A DNA stretch of 59,366 nucleotides from Modicisalibacter ilicicola DSM 19980 (GTDB lineage Bacteria; Pseudomonadota; Gammaproteobacteria; Pseudomonadales; Halomonadaceae): NCBI RefSeq assembly GCF_900128925.1, contig NZ_FQUJ01000003.1:147439-206804 (forward strand). Direction: 5' to 3'. A program made the position numbers and the translations under genes. Shown piece after piece: positions 26,036 to 36,104 of this stretch (position 1 is the stretch's first letter; each line of letters begins with the position of its first letter). The notes under the pieces are model-generated. The model did not search any database, was not told where the DNA came from, and was given only the letters and a program-made list of their open reading frames with translations.

Positions 26036-26551
26036 ATGATATGGCATCTGATTGCAGCGGCATTCGCCGGCCTGGGGGCGGCGGGAGTGGGGCTTCTGCT
26101 ACGCTTCATCAGCGGCAACCGCCTGCCCCGCTGGGTGGTCCCGGTGTTTGCGGGGCTGGGCATGCTGGCGTACCAGATTCACTACGAGTATTCCTGGTTC
26201 GACGCCAAGCGGGAGCAGCTACCGGAATCGGCGACGGTGGTGTCCACCCAGCAGGAGCAGATGCTCTGGCGTCCCTGGACCTATCTGTTCCCCATGACGA
26301 CCGCCTTCGACGTCGTCGATCAGGACAGCCTGGTGAGATCACGAATCGGAGGGGAGTCGCTGGTCGAGTTCATCCTTTACCGGTTCGAAAAGGGGTACCA
26401 GGACCGGGTCACGCACCAGGCTTATCTGATCAACTGCGCGGCCCGGGAGAAACTGCCAATCAGCGAGGAAAATCGCCAGCCCGATCTGTCCGGATTGCAG
26501 AGCATCGACGAATCCACGTCCCTGTTCCAGGCCATCTGCCCCGATGCATGA
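26036..26551 (+). CDS. Conserved membrane protein of unknown function between actP and crbS
   Basis: A 171-residue protein with two N-terminal hydrophobic helices (about 4-24 and 32-46) and a soluble C-terminal part containing HYEYSWFDAKR, a W-PWTYLFP block and a predicted beta-rich region. I recognise no named domain. ATG with GGAGA at spacing nine. It starts 20 bp after the actP terminator and 91 bp before crbS, in the same direction, so it may share a transcript with crbS. The aromatic-rich juxtamembrane region would face the periplasm if the first helix enters inward-out; this is not determined. Confidence 0.8.
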   Translation: MIWHLIAAAFAGLGAAGVGLLLRFISGNRLPRWVVPVFAGLGMLAYQIHYEYSWFDAKREQLPESATVVSTQQEQMLWRPWTYLFPMTTAFDVVDQDSLVRSRIGGESLVEFILYRFEKGYQDRVTHQAYLINCAAREKLPISEENRQPDLSGLQSIDESTSLFQAICPDA

Positions 26552-26642
26552 CCCCCTTTCTCGCATGGCACGGCGAGTTCTACGGTGATGCCTCAAGCGT
26601 CCGCGTTGCCCTAGAATAGGCACTGGCAAGGGGGTACCTATC

Positions 26643-29600
26643 ATGTTCCAAGGCTGGCTGCTGATCGCCGTCTCGCTGCTCTACATCGCCATCCTGTTCT
26701 TCATCGCCTGGCGCGGCGACCGCCGCGCCAAACTGGTCGGCGCCATGCAGCGCCGGCCGGTCATCTATAGCCTGGCCCTGGCGATCTACTGCACCTCCTG
26801 GACCTTCTACGGCGCCGTGGGCCAGGCCGCTACCTCCGGCTGGTCCTTCGCCAGCATCTTCGTCGGCCCGGTGCTGACCTTCCTGTTGTTCTGGCCGGTA
26901 CTGGCCAAGATGATCCGGGTCGCCAAGCGCCAGAACGTCACCTCGATCGCCGACTTCATCGCCTCACGCTACGGCAAGACCCAATCGCTGGCCGCCTTTG
27001 CCAGCCTGGTGGCGCTGATCGGTACCTTGCCCTACATCGCCTTGCAGCTGAAGGCCGTCGCCACCTCCTTCACGGTGCTCACCGCCTCGTCGGACATGAC
27101 CCGGGCGCCCCTGTTCGCGGACACCGCCTTCTATGTCGCGGCAGTCATGGCCGTCTTCGCGATCCTGTTCGGTACCCGGCACACCGATGCCACCGAGCAT
27201 CACGAGGGGCTGATCCATGCCATCGCCTTCGAGTCGGTGATCAAGCTGCTCGCCTTCCTGGCCCTCGGTGCCTATGTCACCTGGGGCATGTTCGACGGAC
27301 TGGGCGATCTGCTCGGTCGCGCCGACAACTTTCTCGAACTGCAGCGCCAGCTGGAGGAGCAGGACTTCGGTCGAGGCTTCTGGGCCCAGACGCTGCTCGC
27401 CATGCTGGCGGTCTTCTGCCTGCCTCGGCAGTTTCATGTCACCGTGGTCGAGAACACCCACCCGGACGATGCCGCCCGAGCCCGCTGGCTGTTTCCTCTC
27501 TACCTCGTCGCCATCGGCTTCTTCGTGCTGCCGGTGGCTGCCGCGGGCCTCACCCTGTTCCCTGAAGATCGCGTCTCGCCGGACACCTACATGCTGGCGC
27601 TGCCCATGGCCGCCGACAACGAACTCCTGACCTTGTTGACGTTCATCGGCGGTTTCTCCGCGGCCACCGGCATGGTGATCGTCGCCGCCGTCGCCGTCTC
27701 GATCATGGTGTCCAACGAGATCGTCATCCCCCTGCTGTTCCGTCTGCGCTGGTTCGATACCAAGGCGCAGGATTACGGCCGTCTGGTGCTGCGGGCTCGA
27801 CGCGTCACCATCCTGGTGATCCTGGGCCTGGCCTATGGTTTCTACAAGCTGACCGCGGAGTTCAGTTCCCTGGCCTCCACCGGCATGCTCTCCTTCGCCG
27901 CCGCGGCGCAGTTTGCCCCGGCCCTGCTCGGCGGGCTCTACTGGAAGCGCGGCAATCGCCTGGGGGTCATCACCGGCATGAATGTCGGCTTTGCGGTCTG
28001 GGCCTATGCCCTGCTGCTGCCGACCCTGGTCAATGCCGGTGTCGTGCCGGGGCACTGGCTTACCGCCAGCCCCCTGGGGATCGACTGGCTGTCGCCGACC
28101 CAGCTGTTCGGGCTCAAGGTCGGTGACCCCTTCACCCACGGTGTGATGCTTTCCCTGGGGCTCAACCTGTTCGGCTACATCTTCGTCTCGCAGGTCACCT
28201 CGCAGCGGGTCGTCGAACGTATCCAGGCCTCGCTGTTCGTCGACAGTGTCGAGACCCGCCAGACGTCGGTGAACCGCCCCTGGACCGGCGCCACCACCGT
28301 GGATGACCTGAGAGTGCTGTGCGAGCGTTTCCTGGGGGCGAGCCAGGTGCAAGGCGCCTTCGACGATTATGCCCGGCGTACCGGCCAATTCCTGGAATAC
28401 AATGCCCGCGCCTCGATCGACGTCATCCAGTTCACCGAGCGGCTGCTGGCCTCGGTACTCGGGGCCTCGTCGGCACGCATCGTCGTCAACTCGGCACTCC
28501 AGGGGCGCGGTATCGGCATCTCGGATGTCATTTCCATCGTCGACGAAGCGTCCCAGGTACTCGAATTCAACCGGGCCCTGCTCCAGGCCACCATCGAGAA
28601 CGTCAACCAGGGCATCAGCGTGGTCGATCAGAACCTGCGCCTGGTGGTCTGGAACCAGCGTTACCTGGAGCTGTTTCGCTTTCCCGATCACCTGATCCGG
28701 GTCGGCGCTCCGATCGACAAGATCTTCCGCTACAACGCCCACAACGGCGAGTACGGGCCCGGCGATCCCGAGGAGCATGTCGACTCGCTGCTCGACAACA
28801 TTCGCCAGGGGCAGCCGCATCGCTACGTGCGCTACCGCCAGGATGGCAGCGTGCTGGACGTCCAGGGCAACCCCATGCCTGGCGGTGGCTTCGTCTACAC
28901 CTACCAGGACATCACCTTGCAGAAGCGCACCGAGGAGGCGCTGATTCGTTCCGAGAACAACATTCGCATCTATACCGACAACGTGCCGGCATTGATCGCC
29001 TATTTCGACAAGGAGTGCCGTTATCTCTTCACCAACCGCGCCTACGAGCAGGCCTTCGGCATCGACCGCAATTCCGTGATCGGCGAGCGGGTGGAAGACG
29101 TGATGTCGCCGGCCATCGCCCGGGATCGTGCCCCCTGGATGCAACGGGCGCTGAAAGGCGAACGGGTCAGCTTCGAGATCTCGCTGGATGATGGCGATGG
29201 CGGCACCCGCTACATGCTGGTCACCTATACCCCCCACTTCGGCGACAGCGGCGCCATCCTCGGTTTCTTCTCGCTCTACCAGGACATCACCGAACGTCGG
29301 CTGGCCGAGATCGCGCTGCAGGAGACCAACGAGAACCTCGAGGAACGGGTGCGGGAGCGGACCCAGGCGCTGTCCAAGGCCAACGCTGCCCTGCGCAAGG
29401 AGAACCGGGTGCGTGCCGAGGCCGAGCAGGCCCTGCGTCAGGCCAAGCAGGTCGCCGAGGACGCCAACGCCTCGAAGACTCGCTTCCTGGCCGCCGCCAG
29501 TCACGACCTGCTGCAGCCCCTCAACGCCGCACGCCTGTTCACCTCCGCCCTCTCACAGCAGAACGACGCCGACGACCTCAAGCGTACCGTCGGCCATATC

Positions 29601-30596
29601 GACAACTCCTTGCAGGCTGCCGAGGAACTGCTGGGCACCCTGCTCGACATCTCCAAGCTCGATGCCGGCGCCCTCACGCCACGGCGCACCTATTTCCCCC
29701 TGGCGGATATCTTTCGGCCCCTGCGTGCCGAATTCGACGTCATGGCCGAGGAGCGTGGCCTCGATCTGCATGTGGTGGCAACACAGACCTGGGTCGACAG
29801 CGACACCCAGATGCTGCGCCGCATCGTGCAGAACTTCCTCTCCAACGCGCTTCGCTACACCCAGCACGGCCGGGTGCTCCTGGGATGCCGGCGCCATGGC
29901 CAGCGCCTGGCCATCGAGGTCTGGGATACCGGTCCCGGAATCCCCGAGTCGAAGCAGGCCGAGATATTTCAGGAATTTCGCCGCCTGGACCAGGCTTCGC
30001 GTCACAAGGAGAGCGAGAAGGGGCTGGGGCTGGGACTCTCCATCGCCGATCGCATGAGCCGTGTGCTGGAGCATCCCATCCGAGTACGTTCCCGGGAAGG
30101 GGCGGGCACGCTGTTCTCGGTGGAAGTTCCCCGGGTACCCGCCCAGGAGATCGCGCTCGCACGTGACGAGATGCCCAGCCGACGCACCAGCAACAAGCTG
30201 GCGGGCACCAGGATTCTGTGCATCGACAATGAGACGCTGATCCTCGAGGGCATGAAGTCCATGCTCTCGGGCTGGGGGTGCGAAGTCTTCACCGCCACGT
30301 CGATCGGGGGCGCCAGGTCGATCCTGCGCCATCTGGAGGAAGATCCCGATGCGGTACTCGCCGATTACCATCTGGACAACGAGGTCACCGGACTGATGGC
30401 GCTGGATGCCCTGGCCGAACGTTTCCAGGGTCCGATTCCGGGCATCGTGATCACGGCCGACCGCACCGACGAAGTGGCTGAAGAGATCAAGCGCGCCGGC
30501 TACCAGCTGCTGCTGAAGCCGGTACGCCCCGCGGCACTGCGCGCCCTGCTGACGCGCACACTGCAGGCCAGCCGGGCTGCCCGCCAGACGACCTGA
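26643..30596 (+). CDS. crbS: Hybrid sensor histidine kinase with N-terminal sodium/solute symporter domain (CrbS type)
   Basis: The 1317-residue protein begins with an SLC5/SSF transporter-like domain of about 13 helices (1-510), a linker, two PAS domains (about 645-765 and 775-895), a coiled coil (about 895-945), a HisKA domain with SHDLLQPL (phospho-His954), an HATPase with N-box and DTGPGIP/GLGLGLS blocks, and a C-terminal receiver (Asp1241 in LADYHL). In Vibrio and Pseudomonas, CrbS with CrbR activates acs and actP. Whether the transporter domain moves solute or only senses flux is open. A strong AAGGGGG site precedes the ATG. It converges on crbR with a 10-bp gap. Confidence 0.92.
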   Translation: MFQGWLLIAVSLLYIAILFFIAWRGDRRAKLVGAMQRRPVIYSLALAIYCTSWTFYGAVGQAATSGWSFASIFVGPVLTFLLFWPVLAKMIRVAKRQNVTSIADFIASRYGKTQSLAAFASLVALIGTLPYIALQLKAVATSFTVLTASSDMTRAPLFADTAFYVAAVMAVFAILFGTRHTDATEHHEGLIHAIAFESVIKLLAFLALGAYVTWGMFDGLGDLLGRADNFLELQRQLEEQDFGRGFWAQTLLAMLAVFCLPRQFHVTVVENTHPDDAARARWLFPLYLVAIGFFVLPVAAAGLTLFPEDRVSPDTYMLALPMAADNELLTLLTFIGGFSAATGMVIVAAVAVSIMVSNEIVIPLLFRLRWFDTKAQDYGRLVLRARRVTILVILGLAYGFYKLTAEFSSLASTGMLSFAAAAQFAPALLGGLYWKRGNRLGVITGMNVGFAVWAYALLLPTLVNAGVVPGHWLTASPLGIDWLSPTQLFGLKVGDPFTHGVMLSLGLNLFGYIFVSQVTSQRVVERIQASLFVDSVETRQTSVNRPWTGATTVDDLRVLCERFLGASQVQGAFDDYARRTGQFLEYNARASIDVIQFTERLLASVLGASSARIVVNSALQGRGIGISDVISIVDEASQVLEFNRALLQATIENVNQGISVVDQNLRLVVWNQRYLELFRFPDHLIRVGAPIDKIFRYNAHNGEYGPGDPEEHVDSLLDNIRQGQPHRYVRYRQDGSVLDVQGNPMPGGGFVYTYQDITLQKRTEEALIRSENNIRIYTDNVPALIAYFDKECRYLFTNRAYEQAFGIDRNSVIGERVEDVMSPAIARDRAPWMQRALKGERVSFEISLDDGDGGTRYMLVTYTPHFGDSGAILGFFSLYQDITERRLAEIALQETNENLEERVRERTQALSKANAALRKENRVRAEAEQALRQAKQVAEDANASKTRFLAAASHDLLQPLNAARLFTSALSQQNDADDLKRTVGHIDNSLQAAEELLGTLLDISKLDAGALTPRRTYFPLADIFRPLRAEFDVMAEERGLDLHVVATQTWVDSDTQMLRRIVQNFLSNALRYTQHGRVLLGCRRHGQRLAIEVWDTGPGIPESKQAEIFQEFRRLDQASRHKESEKGLGLGLSIADRMSRVLEHPIRVRSREGAGTLFSVEVPRVPAQEIALARDEMPSRRTSNKLAGTRILCIDNETLILEGMKSMLSGWGCEVFTATSIGGARSILRHLEEDPDAVLADYHLDNEVTGLMALDALAERFQGPIPGIVITADRTDEVAEEIKRAGYQLLLKPVRPAALRALLTRTLQASRAARQTT

Positions 30597-30606
30597 GCTC
30601 GTGCCC

Positions 30607-31269
30607 CTAGGATTCGACCTTGGGCGGCTCGACCTCGAGCTTCTGCGCGGCGATCACCGCCTGGGTGCGCGAATGCACGCCCAGCTTGCGCAGGATGGCG
30701 GTCACGTGGGCCTTGATGGTGGCTTCCGAGACGTTCAGCTCGTAGGCGATCTGCTTGTTGAGCAGGCCTTCGGTGAGCATGTTGAGCACGCGGAACTGCT
30801 GAGGGGTCAGGGAGGCGATCGCCTCGGCGAAGCGGGTCTCCTCTTCGTTGGACTCGCCCAGCGCGGCGGCCAGGGCTTCGGGCAGCCAGATCTCTCCATC
30901 GAGAATTTCGTTCACCGCCTCGGCGATCACCGTCAGGGAGGACGACTTGGGGATGAAGCCGGAAGCGCCGTAATCAATGGCCCGGCGTACCACATGGGGT
31001 TCGTCGCTGCCCGATACCACGGCCACCGGAATATCCGGCGTCTGCCCGCGCAGCTGGATCAGGCCGGAAAACCCGTGGGCGCCGGGCATGTGCAGATCCA
31101 GCAGGATCAGGTCGGCATCCGGATGGCGAGTCACCACCTCGGTGGTCGCCTCCATGGTGTCCGCCTCGACGATTTCCGCCTGGGAAGCGACCTGACGCAA
31201 GGCCTGCGTCAATGCCGCACGAAACAGCGGGTGATCATCGGCGACTATGAATTTCTGGGCAAAGGCCAT
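30607..31269 (-). CDS. crbR: LuxR/NarL-family response regulator (CrbR type)
   Basis: A 220-residue two-domain regulator. The receiver domain (1-125) has the acidic pair at 11-12, phospho-acceptor Asp58 in LILLDLHMPG, and the conserved Lys in PKSS. The C-terminal LuxR helix-turn-helix (about 150-212) contains LTPQQFRVL, NKQIAYELNVSEATIKAHV. It is the expected partner of the neighbouring CrbS. Start ATG with GGAG eight bases upstream. It lies downstream of acs on the same strand but behind a terminator, so it may be transcribed separately. Candidate targets are acs, yjcH-actP and its own gene. Confidence 0.92.
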   Translation of the reverse strand: MAFAQKFIVADDHPLFRAALTQALRQVASQAEIVEADTMEATTEVVTRHPDADLILLDLHMPGAHGFSGLIQLRGQTPDIPVAVVSGSDEPHVVRRAIDYGASGFIPKSSSLTVIAEAVNEILDGEIWLPEALAAALGESNEEETRFAEAIASLTPQQFRVLNMLTEGLLNKQIAYELNVSEATIKAHVTAILRKLGVHSRTQAVIAAQKLEVEPPKVES

Positions 31270-31417
31270 TGAGTCTACTCCGGATCCTTACGCGCTAAGC
31301 GGACGCGCCATCTGCCGTGACGCCCACATGTTCACCATTTCCTTACAGCATGTTACCCCATGCCGGACCCGATTCCCAAGCATCGCGCTTAACGAACGGA
31401 TCCACCGAGCGCCCACG

Positions 31418-31443
31418 AAAAGACCGGCTCTCGGAGCCGGTCT
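31418..31443 (-). terminator. Rho-independent terminator after acs
   Basis: On the minus strand, 10-base perfect arms AGACCGGCTC and GAGCCGGTCT around a three-base loop run into TTTTC. It lies about 30 bp after the acs stop and separates acs from crbR. Confidence 0.82.
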
Positions 31444-31472
31444 GGGTGTACGCTCGAATGAGGGGCGAACGC

Positions 31473-33422
<1,950 letters not shown>

Positions 33423-33604
33423 GTCGTTGCCTCTGTACCCTGCTGGGGTATCTTGGATGTGCATGTGCCGACTCGGTCGATCGCTGAGTCGACGACCAAA
33501 ACGTCCTTTTCAGGATATACCCAGTCGGGGCACCTGCCCCTATTAGACCTTCGTAGAAACTTTTTATCCTTTAATTTCAATAAATTAAAAACAGATCGAA
33601 GCAC

Positions 33605-34144
33605 CTATCCGGTACACCAGACCAGCCTTTGGCGGCATTGGCGACAAACGTAATGCTTGCCGGCATGAGCTAGCCGATGCCGCCGCTTGCTGAAATAGTG
33701 GCTGCGACAGGCGCACGCATAGCGATGCGGGGCGGGGCTGGCCGTGCGGGTATCGAAACGATGGGTCGCTCGTGGCTCGAGCCCGTACAAGCCGCGCATC
33801 ACGCCTTGCCACTCGCGACCATGCGGTCGCATGGCTTCGCCTCCCTCGAGGTGATGGACCAGCCAGTGGGCCATCTCGTGGGGAACGACCTCGACGAGGA
33901 AGGCCAGGCGGTTCTCCCCGAGCAGCACCGGATTGAAACGCAACCCCGAACGGCCGAAATGCGCCTGCCCCGCGCATTTCCCCCGCAGATCGAGCCATGC
34001 CGGTGGCCGTGGAAGACCGGGATAGACAGCCTGGGCGAGCTCCCAGGCGGCCTCGACGCGCTGGTGGAGACGCGCATGCAGCGCGCTGCGATCAAGCGCC
34101 GCCAGTTCGGAAACGCTTGGGGTCGGAAGGGTCGGGGAGTTCAT
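33605..34144 (-). CDS. sprT: SprT family zinc metalloprotease-like protein
   Basis: A 179-residue protein with the zincin motif HEMAHWLVHH (His89, Glu90, His93) and a C-terminal zinc-ribbon-like part with paired CxC/C--C (YACAC..., YVC-QC). Its length matches SprT of gammaproteobacteria. It is related to the SPRTN protease domain that degrades DNA-protein crosslinks in eukaryotes, but the bacterial role is not known. No clear ribosome site precedes the chosen ATG. It is divergent from the yecA-like gene. Confidence 0.85.
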   Translation of the reverse strand: MNSPTLPTPSVSELAALDRSALHARLHQRVEAAWELAQAVYPGLPRPPAWLDLRGKCAGQAHFGRSGLRFNPVLLGENRLAFLVEVVPHEMAHWLVHHLEGGEAMRPHGREWQGVMRGLYGLEPRATHRFDTRTASPAPHRYACACRSHYFSKRRHRLAHAGKHYVCRQCRQRLVWCTG

Positions 34145-34211
34145 GAAATGCTAGAATGCCTCATTGCACTGCATACGGACCACGCTCATATTCGCCTCTC
34201 CGGGAAACCAC

Positions 34212-34859
34212 ATGCAAGAGACTCCACTCCCCTACCCCTTGCTCGACGACGACGAACTGGACCGGCTCGACGATTTTCTCGACTCCGAGCGGGTCGACGC
34301 CGATGCCCTGGATCTCGTCTCCGCCCATGGCTTGCTGGTGGCACTGGCGGTCGCGCCCCGGGAAGTGCCGGCGGCCACCTGGGTTGGCGAGCTGTTCCAT
34401 GGCGAGCCCGACTTCGGCAGCGACATCGAACGCAACGAGATTCTCGGCCTGCTCGAGCGCCTCAGGCGCAACGCCATCGAGGCCCTGGAGCACGGCCAGC
34501 TCCCGGAGCTGCCCTTCGAGCTCGAACTCGGCGGCATCGCGCCGGAAGAGACCCCGATCGGCGACTGGTGCGCAGGGTTCATGGAGGGGGTGTTTCTCGA
34601 CGAAGGCGCCTGGTTCCAGGGCAACGAGGAGAGTGCCGCCACCCTGCTGTTGCCATTCATGGCGCTATCGGGCCTGTTCGACGACGAGCCGGACATGGCC
34701 GAGCTGATTGACGACCCCCTTCGGCTCGAGCGCCTCGTCCAGCAGCTCCCCGAACTGGTGCTCGATCTCTATCTGCACTATCGGGTGCCCCCGGAAGCAC
34801 CCAAGCCCACCCCGCGCAAGAAGCGTCCTGCCGGGCGCGGCGACAAGCGCCGGCGCTGA
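34212..34859 (+). CDS. UPF0149 family protein (YecA/YgfB-like)
   Basis: A 215-residue acidic protein whose DDELDRLDDFLDSERV start, M--DLVSAHGLLVALAVAP block and EW-GFMEG region are characteristic of UPF0149 (YgfB/YecA). It lacks the C-terminal SEC-C zinc motif of YecA and ends instead in a basic KKRPAGRGDKRRR tail. YgfB-type proteins affect stress and envelope regulation in Pseudomonas; function here is not assignable. The internal ATG at 34212 is preferred to 34164 because family homology starts there; the ribosome site is weak for both. Confidence 0.8.
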   Translation: MQETPLPYPLLDDDELDRLDDFLDSERVDADALDLVSAHGLLVALAVAPREVPAATWVGELFHGEPDFGSDIERNEILGLLERLRRNAIEALEHGQLPELPFELELGGIAPEETPIGDWCAGFMEGVFLDEGAWFQGNEESAATLLLPFMALSGLFDDEPDMAELIDDPLRLERLVQQLPELVLDLYLHYRVPPEAPKPTPRKKRPAGRGDKRRR

Positions 34860-34870
34860 ACACTGAAAGC

Positions 34871-36022
34871 CTACCGTAGACGGGTGACCCAGGCATCCAG
34901 GGTCCCGTACGCCCCCTCGCGAAGGCGTTGCCACCAGGAGCGTTGCTCCCACTGCTCGAGCAGGATCTCGTGACTGCGGGCGAAGCAGGATTCGAACAGG
35001 AGGGCGACCTGATCGGCGAAGCCCGTGTCCAGCACCTCCTGATTGGCTTCCAGGTTCCATTGCAGGCTCCAGTGGTCGAAGTTGCAGGAGCCTACGCTCG
35101 TCCAGTCATCCGCCAGGGAGAACTTGGCGTGGATGAACGCGGGCTGAAATTCGAAGATGCGCACGCCGGCCCGCAACAACCGGCCGTAGAAACGCTGCCC
35201 GGCATAGCGCACCCCGGGGTGATCGTGGGTGTCACCGGGCAGCAGCAGGCGCACGTCGATGCCTCGCTGGGCCGCGCGCGCCAGGCGTCGTCGCAGGCTC
35301 AGGGTGGGCACGAAGTAGGGCGTGCAGAACCAGATGCGGTGGTGCGCCTGGGCGATCTGCTGATGCAACGAGAGCCGGATAGTCTGGTAACGATACCCTT
35401 GACCCCATACCACGCGCCCGAGCATGCCACCCTGCTCGACGGGCGTGCACCGCCGGCCGGTTCTGCGCGGGGCCGGGGGTTGCCGCGCAGGGATGTCTTC
35501 CGGTTTGCCTCGCGTGAGAGACGAGTTCCACAGGCTCAGGAACAGCTCGCTCCAGTCGTCGACGACCGGCCCTTCGATGCGTACCGCGATCTCGAACCAG
35601 GCCTCCAGGAATTCGTCGGCGGCACCGAAGCCCCCGGTGAAGGCCAGCCGTTCATCGACAACCAGCAGCTTGCGATGGTCGCGGGTCAGGTTCTGTCCCA
35701 GCGCCCGCCAGGCAAGCGGATTGAAGAAGCGCAATGCCACGCCGGCGGTTCGCAGGCGCTGGCGATCCGCTTCCGCAAGCCGCATGGCCCCGAAACCGTC
35801 GAGCAGCACCCGCACCGCGACACCGCGCCGAGCCGCCCGTTCCAGGGCCGCGATGAGGCGATCCGCGAGGCGTCCCGATTCCATGAGGTAGAGTTCGAGC
35901 AGGATCGACTCCCGGGCGCGATCGATCGCGGAGCCGATGGCCGGAAGATAACGCCGGCTCCCCGGGAGCAGCGTGAAACGGTTACCCTCCTGCCAGGCGC
36001 TACGCCTTTTCCTGTTGCGCAT
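34871..36022 (-). CDS. Phospholipase D-like phosphatidyltransferase (ClsB-type cardiolipin synthase)
   Basis: A 383-residue protein with two HKD motifs: HRKLLVVDE (His116, Lys118, Asp123) followed by GGFG, and a second H-K-SLADD (near residue 297) followed by VGSCNFD. This two-HKD arrangement and the N-terminal GN-F-LLPG block match ClsB-like cardiolipin synthases, which condense phosphatidylglycerol with another phospholipid. No N-terminal membrane helices are present, unlike ClsA, supporting the ClsB/C type. AGGGAAA precedes the ATG. It is divergent from plsB, an apt pairing for phospholipid synthesis. Confidence 0.86.
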   Translation of the reverse strand: MRNRKRRSAWQEGNRFTLLPGSRRYLPAIGSAIDRARESILLELYLMESGRLADRLIAALERAARRGVAVRVLLDGFGAMRLAEADRQRLRTAGVALRFFNPLAWRALGQNLTRDHRKLLVVDERLAFTGGFGAADEFLEAWFEIAVRIEGPVVDDWSELFLSLWNSSLTRGKPEDIPARQPPAPRRTGRRCTPVEQGGMLGRVVWGQGYRYQTIRLSLHQQIAQAHHRIWFCTPYFVPTLSLRRRLARAAQRGIDVRLLLPGDTHDHPGVRYAGQRFYGRLLRAGVRIFEFQPAFIHAKFSLADDWTSVGSCNFDHWSLQWNLEANQEVLDTGFADQVALLFESCFARSHEILLEQWEQRSWWQRLREGAYGTLDAWVTRLR

Positions 36023-36098
36023 TGCTTTCCCTTAGCCGACGATCGCGCGCCCGTGTTCCTGCTCTCGGTATCCTCTCTTCGAACAGGACACAAGCCGT

Positions 36099-36104
36099 TA
36101 TAAT
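36099..36104 (+). promoter_or_regulatory. Perfect -10 element overlapping the first ATG of plsB
   Basis: TATAAT at 36099-36104 overlaps the ATG at 36103. No good -35 is visible 16-18 bp upstream. If it is the real promoter, the ATG is not in the mRNA and translation must start later, for which TTG at 36136, six bases after GGGAG, is suitable. Confidence 0.4.

Noticed and set aside
26964-29504. 846-residue minus-strand frame opposite crbS
   Set aside because: It is the antisense shadow of a well-supported kinase gene with low-complexity Gln/His/Gly composition and no family resemblance.
33469-33491. Inverted repeat CGACTC-N11-GAGTCG upstream of acs as a CrbR site
   Set aside because: It does not resemble the three-repeat motif near actP and is short enough to arise by chance.
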